Assembly (NCBI GenBank): GCA_016845105.1
Contig: JAERTF010000047.1
Location: 82,329-146,328, forward strand
Direction of reading: 5' to 3'
Origin: Bacteroidota bacterium
GTDB lineage: Bacteria > Bacteroidota > Bacteroidia > Bacteroidales > F082
Length of the DNA: 64,000 nucleotides
Shown here: piece after piece, positions 54,477 through 62,034 of the stretch
How the letters are laid out: every line of letters starts with the position of its first letter
Position numbering within the stretch: position 1 is the stretch's first letter
The notes under the pieces: generated by a model
What the model was told of the DNA's origin: nothing
Seen by the model: the letters and a program-made list of their open reading frames with translations, nothing else
The model's database searches: none
Made by a program: the position numbers and the translations under genes

Positions 54477-55712
54477 ATGAAACAATTAAAAATCCATCAG
54501 GCACTATTTGTATTCCAGTTAGTGTTTATATCATTAACAAATGCTCAAGTAACAGACAAAGTTGAGCAATCAATTTATAATGGTGCATCTATGGATGTTC
54601 TAAATATTGATACCTGGCAAAATAGTCAAAGAGCAAAAGGATTGGCCAACCTGCAAAGTATTATGCCTAATCTAATGGCCGTTAATGCTCAGGACGTTTA
54701 TCAATTAAATTACCAGGCTTCAAATTACGATTTGTATGAAATTCCAAGCGTTAAACGAATTTTAGATCATCCAGGAGTTTCTGCAATTGTCGTAATTACA
54801 AAAGATGGAGATGTATTGTTAGAGCATTATAAAAATGGACATGACAGGAATACCACTTTCTCCGATCAATCCAGCACAAAATCGATGGGATACATACTCC
54901 TTAATAAAGCAATAAAAGAAGGGAAATTATCATTAACAGACAAAGTCGAGAAATACATTCCAAATATTGGCCCGGGTTTTAAAGGGCGAACAGTGGGTGA
55001 TGTAGCATCAATGGCAGTCAATCATAATGTTGCCGAATTGGCTGCATACTCAGGAGATCCTGCTGCTCTTAAAATGTTTGATCGCGATGAAAGGGTTATC
55101 GGATTACAACGAAATGATGTGCGTGAAACATTAAGAGATTTTGTACAGGATATTCAAATTGCACCTGGCGCCAATTCTAATGTTTATGAAGGAGAGGTTG
55201 CGAATTACGCAACTATCAATACAAATGTATTAGGATTGATTATTCAGGAGGCAACAGGCATTCCTTTAGAAGAACAGGTTCGCGATTTGCTGCATAAAGT
55301 TGGAGGCCAAAATATTATGTATATGGGTACCGATTTTGATGGGTTCCCTATGATTGGAGCTTCAATGTTATCATCAACGGTGGACTTTGCGCGCTATGGA
55401 CGCTTGTTAATCGAAGATAAAGAAACCTCCATTGCTGATAGAAAAAAATCTAAAACGGATGGACAGCCAGTTCCTGCTGAATTGACATTTATTGACAGTA
55501 AGTATTATAAATCTGCCATTCATAACGATTTTGGATTTGGACATAGTGGTTGGGGTGGTCAAATTATATGGGCAGACCCTGAAACTGGGATTATTGTAGC
55601 TGCAAATAGCCAGTTAAATAGTAAACTTCCAGCTCCTTTTGAACATTTCAATAAAGTTTATGAAGCTACAATTGATATTGTAAAGTATTATCGAGAAAAG
55701 GGTACTGAGTAA
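54477..55712 (+). CDS. Serine hydrolase of the class C beta-lactamase/NylB fold (cassette 1)
   Basis: 411 residues with a signal peptide (about 1-23, ending TNAQ). The nucleophile motif is Ser132-Ser-Thr-Lys135 in DQSSTKSMG. The second motif is the Tyr of NYATINTNVLGLIIQEATG, in the form seen in 6-aminohexanoate-dimer hydrolase-like esterases (YRSxxTxVLG) rather than the YxN of beta-lactamases. The third motif is HSGWGGQIIWADPETGIIV. It is a secreted esterase or amidase; substrate unknown. It lies 90 bp inside the cassette boundary, and its stop is 15 bp before the first attC-like site. Confidence 0.85.
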   Translation: MKQLKIHQALFVFQLVFISLTNAQVTDKVEQSIYNGASMDVLNIDTWQNSQRAKGLANLQSIMPNLMAVNAQDVYQLNYQASNYDLYEIPSVKRILDHPGVSAIVVITKDGDVLLEHYKNGHDRNTTFSDQSSTKSMGYILLNKAIKEGKLSLTDKVEKYIPNIGPGFKGRTVGDVASMAVNHNVAELAAYSGDPAALKMFDRDERVIGLQRNDVRETLRDFVQDIQIAPGANSNVYEGEVANYATINTNVLGLIIQEATGIPLEEQVRDLLHKVGGQNIMYMGTDFDGFPMIGASMLSSTVDFARYGRLLIEDKETSIADRKKSKTDGQPVPAELTFIDSKYYKSAIHNDFGFGHSGWGGQIIWADPETGIIVAANSQLNSKLPAPFEHFNKVYEATIDIVKYYREKGTE

Positions 55713-55726
55713 TCTTGGGTAAGTAC

Positions 55727-55860
55727 GTTTTACAACAATATGTATAAAAAATTGCCGGATAGTGCGTTATTAAGGCTCTGTGGCTCGCATCAAATTCATC
55801 TCAGTTTGATAAGTTTGAGCTTCGAAGTCGGCAACATTTCATACATTTAACGTTAGCAGC
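55727..55860 (+). other. attC-like recombination site 1
   Basis: Outer arms: AAC-AAT-ATGTATAAAAAATTGCCG on the left. The reverse complement of the right arm reads AAC-GTTAA-ATGTATGAAATGTTGCCG, so spacers of 3 and 5 nt make the helix asymmetric. The right core is AACGTTAGCAGC at 55849-55860. Nested inner pairing GCTC/GAGC and TCAAA/TTTGA fills the centre. It starts 15 bp after the hydrolase stop. Confidence 0.75.
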
Positions 55861-55917
55861 AATCAGCAACTATGAAAATTGAGAACCTTAAACAATAAAA
55901 ATAGATAACAAAGGATT

Positions 55918-57891
55918 ATGGAATTATTTTTCAAATATACAACGCCTGTAATTTATTGGATTCTAGTCATTACCTGGTCTTATATATTTTTCTTCTATTT
56001 AAAAAAAATAAAACAGAGAGATACAAGTGATAAATTACTAAAATTATTATTATTAATCTTAGCAATTGATGCTTTTAGAACACTTTTTGAAAGCATGTAT
56101 TTTGGTGCATGGTACACCTCTTTATCAGGACTAATTCCAATAGAAATATTTAATTATCTCGCAAGGCCACAAATTGTATTTTTTCCAAAATTAATTAACC
56201 TTATTACAGCTGGATTAGTTTTAGCAATGATTATAAAAAAGTGGTTGCCATCTGAAATAAAACAAAAAGAAAAAATAAATAGCCTGGTTGAAAAACAAGT
56301 ATCAGAATTATCAAAAACAAACCAAGAGTTGGTAATTGCTAAAGAAAGAGCAGAAAGAAATGAAATTGAATTAAAGAAAGTTCAGAAAATAACTCAAATC
56401 GGAAGTTGGTATTTAGATATAGCAACAAATCATGTAACATGGTCAGAAGAATTATATAAAATGTATGGTTTTGACCCCAAAAAGCCAGTTCCTCCATTCA
56501 CAGAACACATGAAGTTGTTTACAACCGAAAGTTGGGGAGTACTATCATCATCACTTGAAAATACAAGAAAAACAGGAATCCCATATGAACTTGAATTAAA
56601 AACAGTAAGAAAAGACGGAACTAACGGTTGGATGTGGGTTCGCGGTGAAGCTATACAAAAAGAAAATATAACAATTGGTCTTTGGGGAGCTGCACAAGAT
56701 ATTTCAAATAGAAAAAGTCTGGAATTGGAATTACAACAAGCCAAAGAAAAGGCCGAAGAAAGCGACCTGTTAAAAAGTGCATTTTTAGCCAATATGAGCC
56801 ACGAAATCCGTACTCCTATGAATGGCATATTGGGGTTTACCGGTTTGTTAAAAGAGCCTAATTTATCAGGAGAAGCACAGAAAAAATATATAGAAATCAT
56901 TCAAAAAAGTGGTAACCGCATGTTAAATACTGTGAATGACATTATTGAAATTTCCAAAATTGAAACCGGGCAAATTACACTTTTATCAAACAAGGTGAAT
57001 ATTGGCAGCCATCTTCAAACTTTATACAGTTTCTTTAATCTTGAAGCTAACAAAAAAGGGTTAAGATTAATAATCGACAATAAATTAACTGAAGATGAAT
57101 CATTGATAATTACTGATAAAAACAAATTAAGTTCTATTCTTACAAACCTTATAAAAAATGCAATCAAATTTACCGAAAATGGAGTTATTGAAATAGGCTG
57201 TATAAAGAATGACGATTTATTAAGGTTTTATGTAAAAGACACAGGGACTGGAATTCCTGATGCACGGAAAGATGCTATTTTCAACCGTTTTGAGCAGGCT
57301 GATATTGAAGATAAGCAGGTGCATGAAGGTTCAGGTTTAGGTTTGGCAATTTCAAAATATTATGTTGAAATTTTAGGTGGTAAAATTTGGGTTGAATCTG
57401 AAGAAGAAAGAGGTTCAACATTCTACTTTACAATAAACCATAACCCAGTTATACCAGAAGCAGAAGATAAAAACGTCGCTCAAAATAAATCAACCCAAAT
57501 AGTAAAAAATTTGAATGTCTTAATTGTAGAAGATGATGAGACAAGTTCATATTATCTATCTACAATATTAAAAGGCTTCACTAATAATATCCAAATAGTT
57601 ACAAACGGATTGGAAGCGGTTGAAACTTGCAGGGGAAATTCAATTTTTGACTTAATATTTATGGATATTCGATTACCGGGAATTAGTGGCTTGCAATCGA
57701 CTGAAAAAATTAGGAAGTTTAACAAAAGTGTTATAATTATTGCGCAAACGGCTCATGCTTTAGAAGGCGATAAAGAAAATGCAATAAAAGCTGGTTGTAA
57801 TAATTATATTTCCAAACCCATAGATAAAGACCATCTATTTGCAATTATTCAACATTATTTTAAAACAGGAATAAAACAAATAAGTGATTGA
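55918..57891 (+). CDS. Hybrid sensor histidine kinase with PAS and receiver domains (cassette 2)
   Basis: 657 residues. Three hydrophobic segments in the first 110 residues anchor it in the membrane. A coiled coil and a PAS domain (about 155-265, with GSWYLDIATNHVTWSEELYKM) follow. HisKA has phospho-acceptor His295 (SHEIRTPMNGILGF), the ATPase domain carries NLIKNAIKF, DTGTGIPD and GSGLGLAISK, and a receiver domain starts near 532 with phospho-Asp583 (FMDIRLPG) and Lys633. All catalytic motifs are intact. There is no output domain or neighbouring DNA-binding regulator, so it must signal to proteins encoded elsewhere. It is bounded on both sides by attC-like sites, which is unusual for a kinase gene. 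Confidence 0.93.
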   Translation: MELFFKYTTPVIYWILVITWSYIFFFYLKKIKQRDTSDKLLKLLLLILAIDAFRTLFESMYFGAWYTSLSGLIPIEIFNYLARPQIVFFPKLINLITAGLVLAMIIKKWLPSEIKQKEKINSLVEKQVSELSKTNQELVIAKERAERNEIELKKVQKITQIGSWYLDIATNHVTWSEELYKMYGFDPKKPVPPFTEHMKLFTTESWGVLSSSLENTRKTGIPYELELKTVRKDGTNGWMWVRGEAIQKENITIGLWGAAQDISNRKSLELELQQAKEKAEESDLLKSAFLANMSHEIRTPMNGILGFTGLLKEPNLSGEAQKKYIEIIQKSGNRMLNTVNDIIEISKIETGQITLLSNKVNIGSHLQTLYSFFNLEANKKGLRLIIDNKLTEDESLIITDKNKLSSILTNLIKNAIKFTENGVIEIGCIKNDDLLRFYVKDTGTGIPDARKDAIFNRFEQADIEDKQVHEGSGLGLAISKYYVEILGGKIWVESEEERGSTFYFTINHNPVIPEAEDKNVAQNKSTQIVKNLNVLIVEDDETSSYYLSTILKGFTNNIQIVTNGLEAVETCRGNSIFDLIFMDIRLPGISGLQSTEKIRKFNKSVIIIAQTAHALEGDKENAIKAGCNNYISKPIDKDHLFAIIQHYFKTGIKQISD

Positions 57892-57910
57892 ATAGTAAAG
57901 AAAAGCACAT

Positions 57911-58046
57911 GGCTCTAACATTTTGTATAAGTAATGACAGGGAAAGTAACAAATATCAAGTTTTGTAATCCGCTCACAAAATCATAGCGGTTTTACAGGA
58001 AATAAGCACGCAATCTGCCACTACTAATACAATTTACCGTTGTAGG
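57911..58046 (+). other. attC-like recombination site 2
   Basis: Left arm GGCTCTAAC-ATT-TTGTATAAGTAATGACAG. The right arm, reverse-complemented, reads CCTACAAC-GGTAAA-TTGTATTAGTAGTGGCAG: 15 of 18 paired bases in the long helix with 3 against 6 spacer bases. The right core is ACCGTTGTAGG (58036-58046). An inner hairpin pairs CCGCT with AGCGG. It starts 20 bp after the kinase stop and ends 7 bp before the IS. Confidence 0.75.
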
Positions 58047-58052
58047 TTTAGG

Positions 58053-58077
58053 TGTCGAGTCCGGAATAACGGCTACA
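58053..58077. repeat. Left terminal inverted repeat of the IS3 element
   Basis: Begins TGTCGAGTCC and ends GGCTACA; pairs with 59335-59359 at 19 of 25 positions. Preceded by target-site copy AGG. Confidence 0.9.
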
Positions 58078-58091
58078 CAATTGTAGTAATT

Positions 58092-58463
58092 ATGTATAAA
58101 AATGATGGCGTGTACAGAAGGTACAGCGAGAGTTTCAAACTCAAAATTTTATCCGAACTTAGTACCGGTAATTATACCAAAAGAGACCTTGGTCGTATTT
58201 ATGGAATCCAGAATAGTACAATCAATGAATGGATCAAAAAATACGACCGCAAAGATTTAATGAATACTAGAATTATCGTGGAAACTAAAGACGAAATAAC
58301 CAGAATTAAAGCTCTGCAAAAAGAAATCGAACAGCTTAGAGAACTACTTGTTAAAAAGGATCTGGATCATCTTATACTTGACTCATACCTGGAAGTAGCA
58401 GCTGAAAAACTCGGATACAAAGATACCGAAGAGCTAAAAAAAAAATTAAGCAAGAAAGCTTAA
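58092..58463 (+). CDS. IS3-family transposase OrfA
   Basis: 123 residues. The N-terminal helix-turn-helix (SESFKLKILSELSTGNYTKR and IYGIQNSTINEWIKKYD) recognises the element ends, and a C-terminal leucine-zipper-like helix (IKALQKEIEQLRELLVKKD) dimerises, as in IS3 OrfA proteins. Alone it usually acts as a regulator of transposition. The stop codon overlaps the orfB ATG by one base (TAATG). Confidence 0.93.
   Translation: MYKNDGVYRRYSESFKLKILSELSTGNYTKRDLGRIYGIQNSTINEWIKKYDRKDLMNTRIIVETKDEITRIKALQKEIEQLRELLVKKDLDHLILDSYLEVAAEKLGYKDTEELKKKLSKKA
58436..58445 (+). other. Probable programmed -1 frameshift site of the IS3 element
   Basis: A run of ten A residues near the end of orfA. The orfB frame is open from this run through to its ATG at 58463 (residues IKQESL in between), so slippage by -1 here would make the OrfAB fusion transposase. 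The alternative, re-initiation at TAATG, would give OrfB alone. Confidence 0.7.
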
Positions 58464-59320
58464 TGAAAGCCGTAGATAAAGCTAAAGAAACAAAGATGGC
58501 CAGTTGTGAGACAACATGCCAGGGCTTTGGATTGCACCGTGATGCCTATTATAAATACAAAAAAAGGCATAAGCATCGTTTAGCTGTAGAAAAGCAAGTT
58601 GTTGAATTAGTAAATCAAGAACGTATAGAACAGCCCAGAGTGGGTACTCGTAAGCTCTTGGCTGCGCTACACATAACTTTTAACCTATTAGGGTTAAAAG
58701 TCGGACGTGATGAGCTATTCAGGATCTTACGCAAGTACAATATGTTGGTAAAACGCAAAAAAGCCTATTGTAAAACTACTGACTCATATCATCGTTTTCA
58801 TAAGTATGGAAACTTGATTAAAGAGTTAGAAATAACAAAACCAAATCAGGTATGGGTTAGCGATATTACTTATATAAGAACGTACAACGGATTTTGTTAT
58901 TTGGCGCTTATTACCGATGTATATTCAAGAAAAATTGTAGACTATGATATAAGTAACTCACTCGAGCTGGCTGGATGCTTGCGGGCCCTCAAAAAGGCCC
59001 TGGCAAGCATACAGACTGCGAACGGGCTTATTCACCACTCCGATCGTGGAATACAATATTGCTCTAAACAATATGTCAGAATACTCAAGAAAAATAAAAT
59101 CAAAATCAGCATGACTGAAGAAAATCACTGCTACGAAAATGCTATTGCTGAAAGAGTTAATGGCATTCTGAAAGATGAGTTTTACTTAGACCAAAGCTTT
59201 GCAGGTTTGACTCAGGCTAAGCGTGCAACAAAAAATGCTATTAATATTTATAATAATAAAAGACTTCATTTATCTTTACAGTATAAAACACCAAATAACG
59301 TGTTTAATGGAGCTGCTTAA
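58463..59320 (+). CDS. IS3-family transposase OrfB (DDE integrase domain)
   Basis: 285 residues: an N-terminal HTH_21 region (YKYKKRHKHRL ... QPRVGTRKLLAALH) and an rve integrase core. The catalytic triad is Asp134 (VWVSDITYI), Asp194 (IHHSDRGIQYC) and Glu230 (ENAIAERVNG), exactly the D-D(35)-E spacing of the family. Nothing is truncated, so the element may still be active. Translation is likely through the A10 frameshift as OrfAB. Confidence 0.95.
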   Translation: MKAVDKAKETKMASCETTCQGFGLHRDAYYKYKKRHKHRLAVEKQVVELVNQERIEQPRVGTRKLLAALHITFNLLGLKVGRDELFRILRKYNMLVKRKKAYCKTTDSYHRFHKYGNLIKELEITKPNQVWVSDITYIRTYNGFCYLALITDVYSRKIVDYDISNSLELAGCLRALKKALASIQTANGLIHHSDRGIQYCSKQYVRILKKNKIKISMTEENHCYENAIAERVNGILKDEFYLDQSFAGLTQAKRATKNAINIYNNKRLHLSLQYKTPNNVFNGAA

Positions 59321-59334
59321 TTTAATTTTTAACC

Positions 59335-59359
59335 TGTAGCCTTATTTCAGGACAAGACA
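59335..59359. repeat. Right terminal inverted repeat of the IS3 element
   Basis: Reverse complement begins TGTCTTGTCC and ends GGCTACA. Followed by target-site copy AGG at 59360-59362. Confidence 0.9.
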
Positions 59360-59363
59360 AGGT

Positions 59364-59983
59364 GTGAAAATCCAAAAATATTTGGAAATGACAGAAAAAC
59401 AAATTCAAAGTATTAAAAAGAAAATAAGAAGTTGTCGGGCTCAATTATCTGCAGAAAAAAAAGGTAATACGGAGCCTATAACGACAGTCGTGGAATACGA
59501 TACATAATTCCTGAACTCTATTTAAAACTAGAAGATTATAAAGGTTGTTTAAGGTATTTTAATTGGTTTGAAAAAGAATTTATTGACGATTGTGGTTTTC
59601 CTGATTTTTTATTGCAATGGACCCTTGTGTTATTTCAAAATAAAAAATATGATTTTGCAGAAAAGAAACTATATGAAACATTCTTTTCGAATACGTACTT
59701 AATACCATTATTAATCGGAGATGATATAGGGAGAGTTGAGAAATCTGAAACTATTTCCACAGAACGAATTGAATTTGCAAAAGAAGTGATAGCAGAATCA
59801 TCTAAAATTATAACTGAAGACTTTAAATATTGGCTCACAGAAATTTCAAAAGCAAAATTGTTTGCTCAAAGAATTCGAGATTTTATTGGATTGCAAAAAT
59901 TAATAGAAGAAGAGGCTGTTGGTCAAAGTCGGACTGATTTAATTCGTGCCGAAATGGAGTTTGTTAAAACTATAATTTATTAA
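59364..59983 (+). pseudogene. Frameshifted hypothetical gene (cassette 3)
   Basis: From a GTG at 59364 (or the ATG at 59388) the frame gives QKYLEMTEKQIQSIKKKIRS and stops at about 59507. A second frame, offset by one base, carries on as YGAYNDSRGIRYIIPELYL through LKLEDYKGCLRYFNWFEKEF to the TAA at 59983. The two read as one protein broken near 59455-59475, next to an A-run (GAAAAAAAAGGTAATACGG). The protein is about 205 residues, helical, with a TPR-like middle part (YFNWFEKEFIDDCGF). I recall similar unnamed Bacteroidota proteins but cannot name a function. The distal part keeps coding character, so decay is recent. The stop is 7 bp before attC-like site 3. Confidence 0.75.
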
Positions 59984-59989
59984 CAACAA

Positions 59990-60120
59990 CTTACAACAAA
60001 AAATACAATTCATGCAGTAATATCATTTTCATAGAAAATGATTTAGTAAGTTTGAAAATAAGGAAACCAAATACCCTTATTGAATAGGATGCGGTATGTA
60101 ATATAATCAAACCGTTAAGA
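59990..60120 (+). other. attC-like recombination site 3
   Basis: Left box CTTACAAC at 59990-59997. The right core is AACCGTTAAGA at 60110-60120. The long arms TACAATTCATGC and TATATTACATACCG (reverse complement) pair more weakly (9 of 14) than in sites 1 and 2. A perfect inner 8-bp hairpin (ATCATTTT, loop CATAG, AAAATGAT) lies near 60020-60042. It starts 7 bp after the pseudogene stop and abuts the next housekeeping gene at 60126. Confidence 0.65.
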
Positions 60121-60125
60121 TGCAA

Positions 60126-60620
60126 TTATCCTTTTTTAATTTTCTTCTCAATTGCAGTAGTTGAATACCCTGGTAAAAAATCAATTGTTTTAATCGTTCC
60201 GTTTTTTGCCATAACAACGTCATAGCCAACAATATCTTCTGGCCTATAATCTGCTCCTTTAACAAGTATATCAGGGTGAATATTTTTGATGAGCTCATAG
60301 GGAGTATCTTCATCAAACAATACAACGGCATCAACAAATTGAAGAGATGCTATAATCGTAGATCTTGATTTTTCATCAGTAATTGGACGTAAGTCCCCCT
60401 TGCCCAATCGTCTGGCTGAAAGATCAGAATTTACACCCACTATTAGAATATCTCCCTCATCCTTAGCCTTTGATAAATAATCGATATGGCCAAGATGAAG
60501 TAAATCAAATACTCCATTTGTGAATACAATGGTACTATTTGATAATTTCCAAATCTTCAATTTATCACCCAACGATTTATCGTTAAGAATCTTATCAGTT
60601 ATGGATAATAAGTTATTCAT
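60126..60620 (-). CDS. rfaE2: D-glycero-beta-D-manno-heptose 1-phosphate adenylyltransferase (RfaE domain II)
   Basis: 164 residues of the cytidylyltransferase fold: the nucleotide-binding FTNGVFDLLHLGHIDYL with its HxGH motif, VGVNSDLSARRLGKGDLRPI, and the late loop GYSTTAIEKKIK. Only the adenylyltransferase half of HldE is present; the kinase would be encoded elsewhere. It makes ADP-heptose for lipopolysaccharide core. It overlaps the flippase-like gene by 8 bp and is last in the pan operon run. Its stop is 6 bp from the cassette array, so the array has landed right at the end of this operon. Confidence 0.92.
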   Translation of the reverse strand: MNNLLSITDKILNDKSLGDKLKIWKLSNSTIVFTNGVFDLLHLGHIDYLSKAKDEGDILIVGVNSDLSARRLGKGDLRPITDEKSRSTIIASLQFVDAVVLFDEDTPYELIKNIHPDILVKGADYRPEDIVGYDVVMAKNGTIKTIDFLPGYSTTAIEKKIKKG

Positions 60621-61641
60621 TTAATGGTTTTTCACGTTTCGATAACACTCCCATGTAAAAGTAAGACAAACTTCCAACAAATACATTTAATATGGTTTGA
60701 CCACCATGTGTAATTGCAGCAAAAGAACCTGCGGCATTTCCTCCAACTCCAAATATTTCAACCAATACCGCTTTAACAATAAAATGATATGCTCCAATTC
60801 CTCCCGGCACTGGCGCAACAACTCCAAGGCTTCCAATTGCAAGCACAGTTAAAGCATCCGCCATTGTAAGCTGACTTGTTTCGGGCAATAAGAAAAAAGG
60901 AAAATATACCATTCCGGCATAAAAAAGCCAAATGAAAAATGTATAAATCAAAAAGCGCCATTTTTGTTTTAGTTTCATGATGGTTTTTACACCATCCCAT
61001 AAACCTTCAAAAAATTCCCTGAGTTTTTGGTAAAAAGGCAGTTTTTTTATTCTTTCTTTTAAGGCTTTAATTATAAAATATATTAAAACTAAAACCAATA
61101 ATGAAACAACAGAAAATAATATTAAGCTACTAATATTTGAAGCAAGATTGCTGAAAAAAGGACCAAAGGTTGTCGTCAAGAAACTACTGAGCGATTTAAA
61201 CTGAAAAAATATGACCAACACTATTATAGCCATCAATGTTATTAAATCAAATAGTCTTTCTGAGATTACAGTTCCAAACAAGGCATTAAAGGGGATCTTT
61301 TCCTTTTTCGACAGCACCCCGCAACGCGCTAGTTCGCCCATGCGAGGAACAGCTGTATTAGCCATGTAACCAACCATAACAGCATAAAAAGTAGTTGATA
61401 GTTTTGTTTTATAGTTTAGTGAATTTATAAGTAAATTCCACCTTAATGCTCTAAAAATATGTGAAGCTAAAGCAAGTATTAGGGCAACTATTAACCAATA
61501 ATAATTTGCTCCTTTAATGTCTTGCCACACTTCAGTCATATCAAGTTTTCTAAAACTCAACCAAAGCAATACAATTCCAAGACCTAAAAAAAATAAGTAC
61601 TTAAGGATTGTAAAAAATTTCCTTTTTTGAACGGTTGCCAA
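60613..61641 (-). CDS. LPG synthase transmembrane-region / UPF0104-type flippase-like protein
   Basis: 342 residues with eight or nine hydrophobic helices, matching the lysylphosphatidylglycerol synthase TM-region (UPF0104) family: LWLSFRKLDMTEVWQDIK, HIFRALRWNLLINSLN, MVGYMANTAVPRMGELARCGVL (the conserved PRxGE motif), and PVPGGIGAYHF. Family members are thought to move lipid-linked molecules across the inner membrane; substrate unknown. It starts 4 bp after panD and overlaps rfaE2 by 8 bp, so a link to envelope lipid or LPS assembly is plausible. Confidence 0.85.
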   Translation of the reverse strand: MATVQKRKFFTILKYLFFLGLGIVLLWLSFRKLDMTEVWQDIKGANYYWLIVALILALASHIFRALRWNLLINSLNYKTKLSTTFYAVMVGYMANTAVPRMGELARCGVLSKKEKIPFNALFGTVISERLFDLITLMAIIVLVIFFQFKSLSSFLTTTFGPFFSNLASNISSLILFSVVSLLVLVLIYFIIKALKERIKKLPFYQKLREFFEGLWDGVKTIMKLKQKWRFLIYTFFIWLFYAGMVYFPFFLLPETSQLTMADALTVLAIGSLGVVAPVPGGIGAYHFIVKAVLVEIFGVGGNAAGSFAAITHGGQTILNVFVGSLSYFYMGVLSKREKPLNE

Positions 61642-61645
61642 AACG

Positions 61646-61993
61646 CTATTTTAACCTGTTATTTTCATCGGGGAAGAGGATTGTAGGCTTAAACGATTTT
61701 GCCTCTTCAAAATCCATACTGGCATAAGATACTATTATTACTAGATCATTAACAGCAACCTTACGAGCAGCAGCTCCATTTAGCGAAATTATCCCAGAGC
61801 CTCGTTCGCCCTTTATTACATAGGTAGATAACCGCTCACCATTTGTTATGTTATAGATACTAACTTTTTCATTCTCAATTAAATTAGCAGCTTCCATAAT
61901 ATTCTCATCTATGGCAATACTACCAATATAGTTGAGGTCGGCCATCGTAACTGTTGCCCTATGGATTTTAGATTTTAGTACGTTTATATTCAT
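61646..61993 (-). CDS. panD: Aspartate 1-decarboxylase
   Basis: 115 residues from the ATG at 61993, which gives [20 protein letters not shown] and places the self-cleavage pair Gly24-Ser25 (YIGSIAI) exactly as in E. coli PanD. The upstream ATG at 62029 would overlap panC and displace this numbering. The proenzyme cleaves before Ser25 to form the pyruvoyl group and makes beta-alanine for pantothenate. It lies directly after panC, its pathway partner. Confidence 0.95.
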   Translation of the reverse strand: MNINVLKSKIHRATVTMADLNYIGSIAIDENIMEAANLIENEKVSIYNITNGERLSTYVIKGERGSGIISLNGAAARKVAVNDLVIIVSYASMDFEEAKSFKPTILFPDENNRLK

Positions 61994-62034
61994 TATACTA
62001 GTAATAGATCCAGATAATTTCAGCGGCAAAATTA

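Larger units (their letters stand above)
58053..59359 (+). mobile_element. Intact IS3-family insertion sequence, 1307 bp
   Basis: Bounded by 25-bp terminal inverted repeats (19 of 25 matching, beginning TGTC) at 58053-58077 and 59335-59359, with a 3-bp target duplication AGG at 58050-58052 and 59360-59362. It carries orfA (helix-turn-helix) and orfB (DDE transposase) in the -1 relation. It sits 14 bp inside the leading end of the third cassette. Confidence 0.93.
54387..60120 (+). mobile_element. Putative integrase-less gene cassette array (three cassettes, attC-like sites)
   Basis: Three same-strand genes, each ending 7-20 bp before a ~130-bp imperfect palindrome whose outer boxes keep AAC on the left and GTT on the right, as attC sites do. 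Proposed joints (cut after G of GTT) are 54387, 55852, 58039 and 60114, giving cassettes of about 1465, 2187 and 2075 bp (765 bp without the IS). Each cassette's 5' boundary bases are complementary to the left box of its own 3' palindrome, as expected if the cassette moves as a circle. No integron integrase is in the window. R' boxes do not fit GTTRRRY beyond GTT, so this would be a divergent Bacteroidota class. Confidence 0.75.

Noticed and set aside
54477..55712. Annotation as a beta-lactamase conferring resistance
   Set aside because: The SxxK motif is present, but the second motif has the esterase/NylB form and not YxN, so antibiotic hydrolysis cannot be claimed.
54387..60120. Classical integron with standard attC consensus
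   Set aside because: No intI or attI-promoter unit is in the window and the R' boxes (GTTAGCA, GTTGTAG, GTTAAGA) break GTTRRRY; only the GTT/AAC triplets and the architecture are kept, so I call the sites attC-like.
61994..62029. Upstream start for panD
   Set aside because: It would add 12 residues, and the Gly24-Ser25 cleavage pair is correctly numbered only from 61993.
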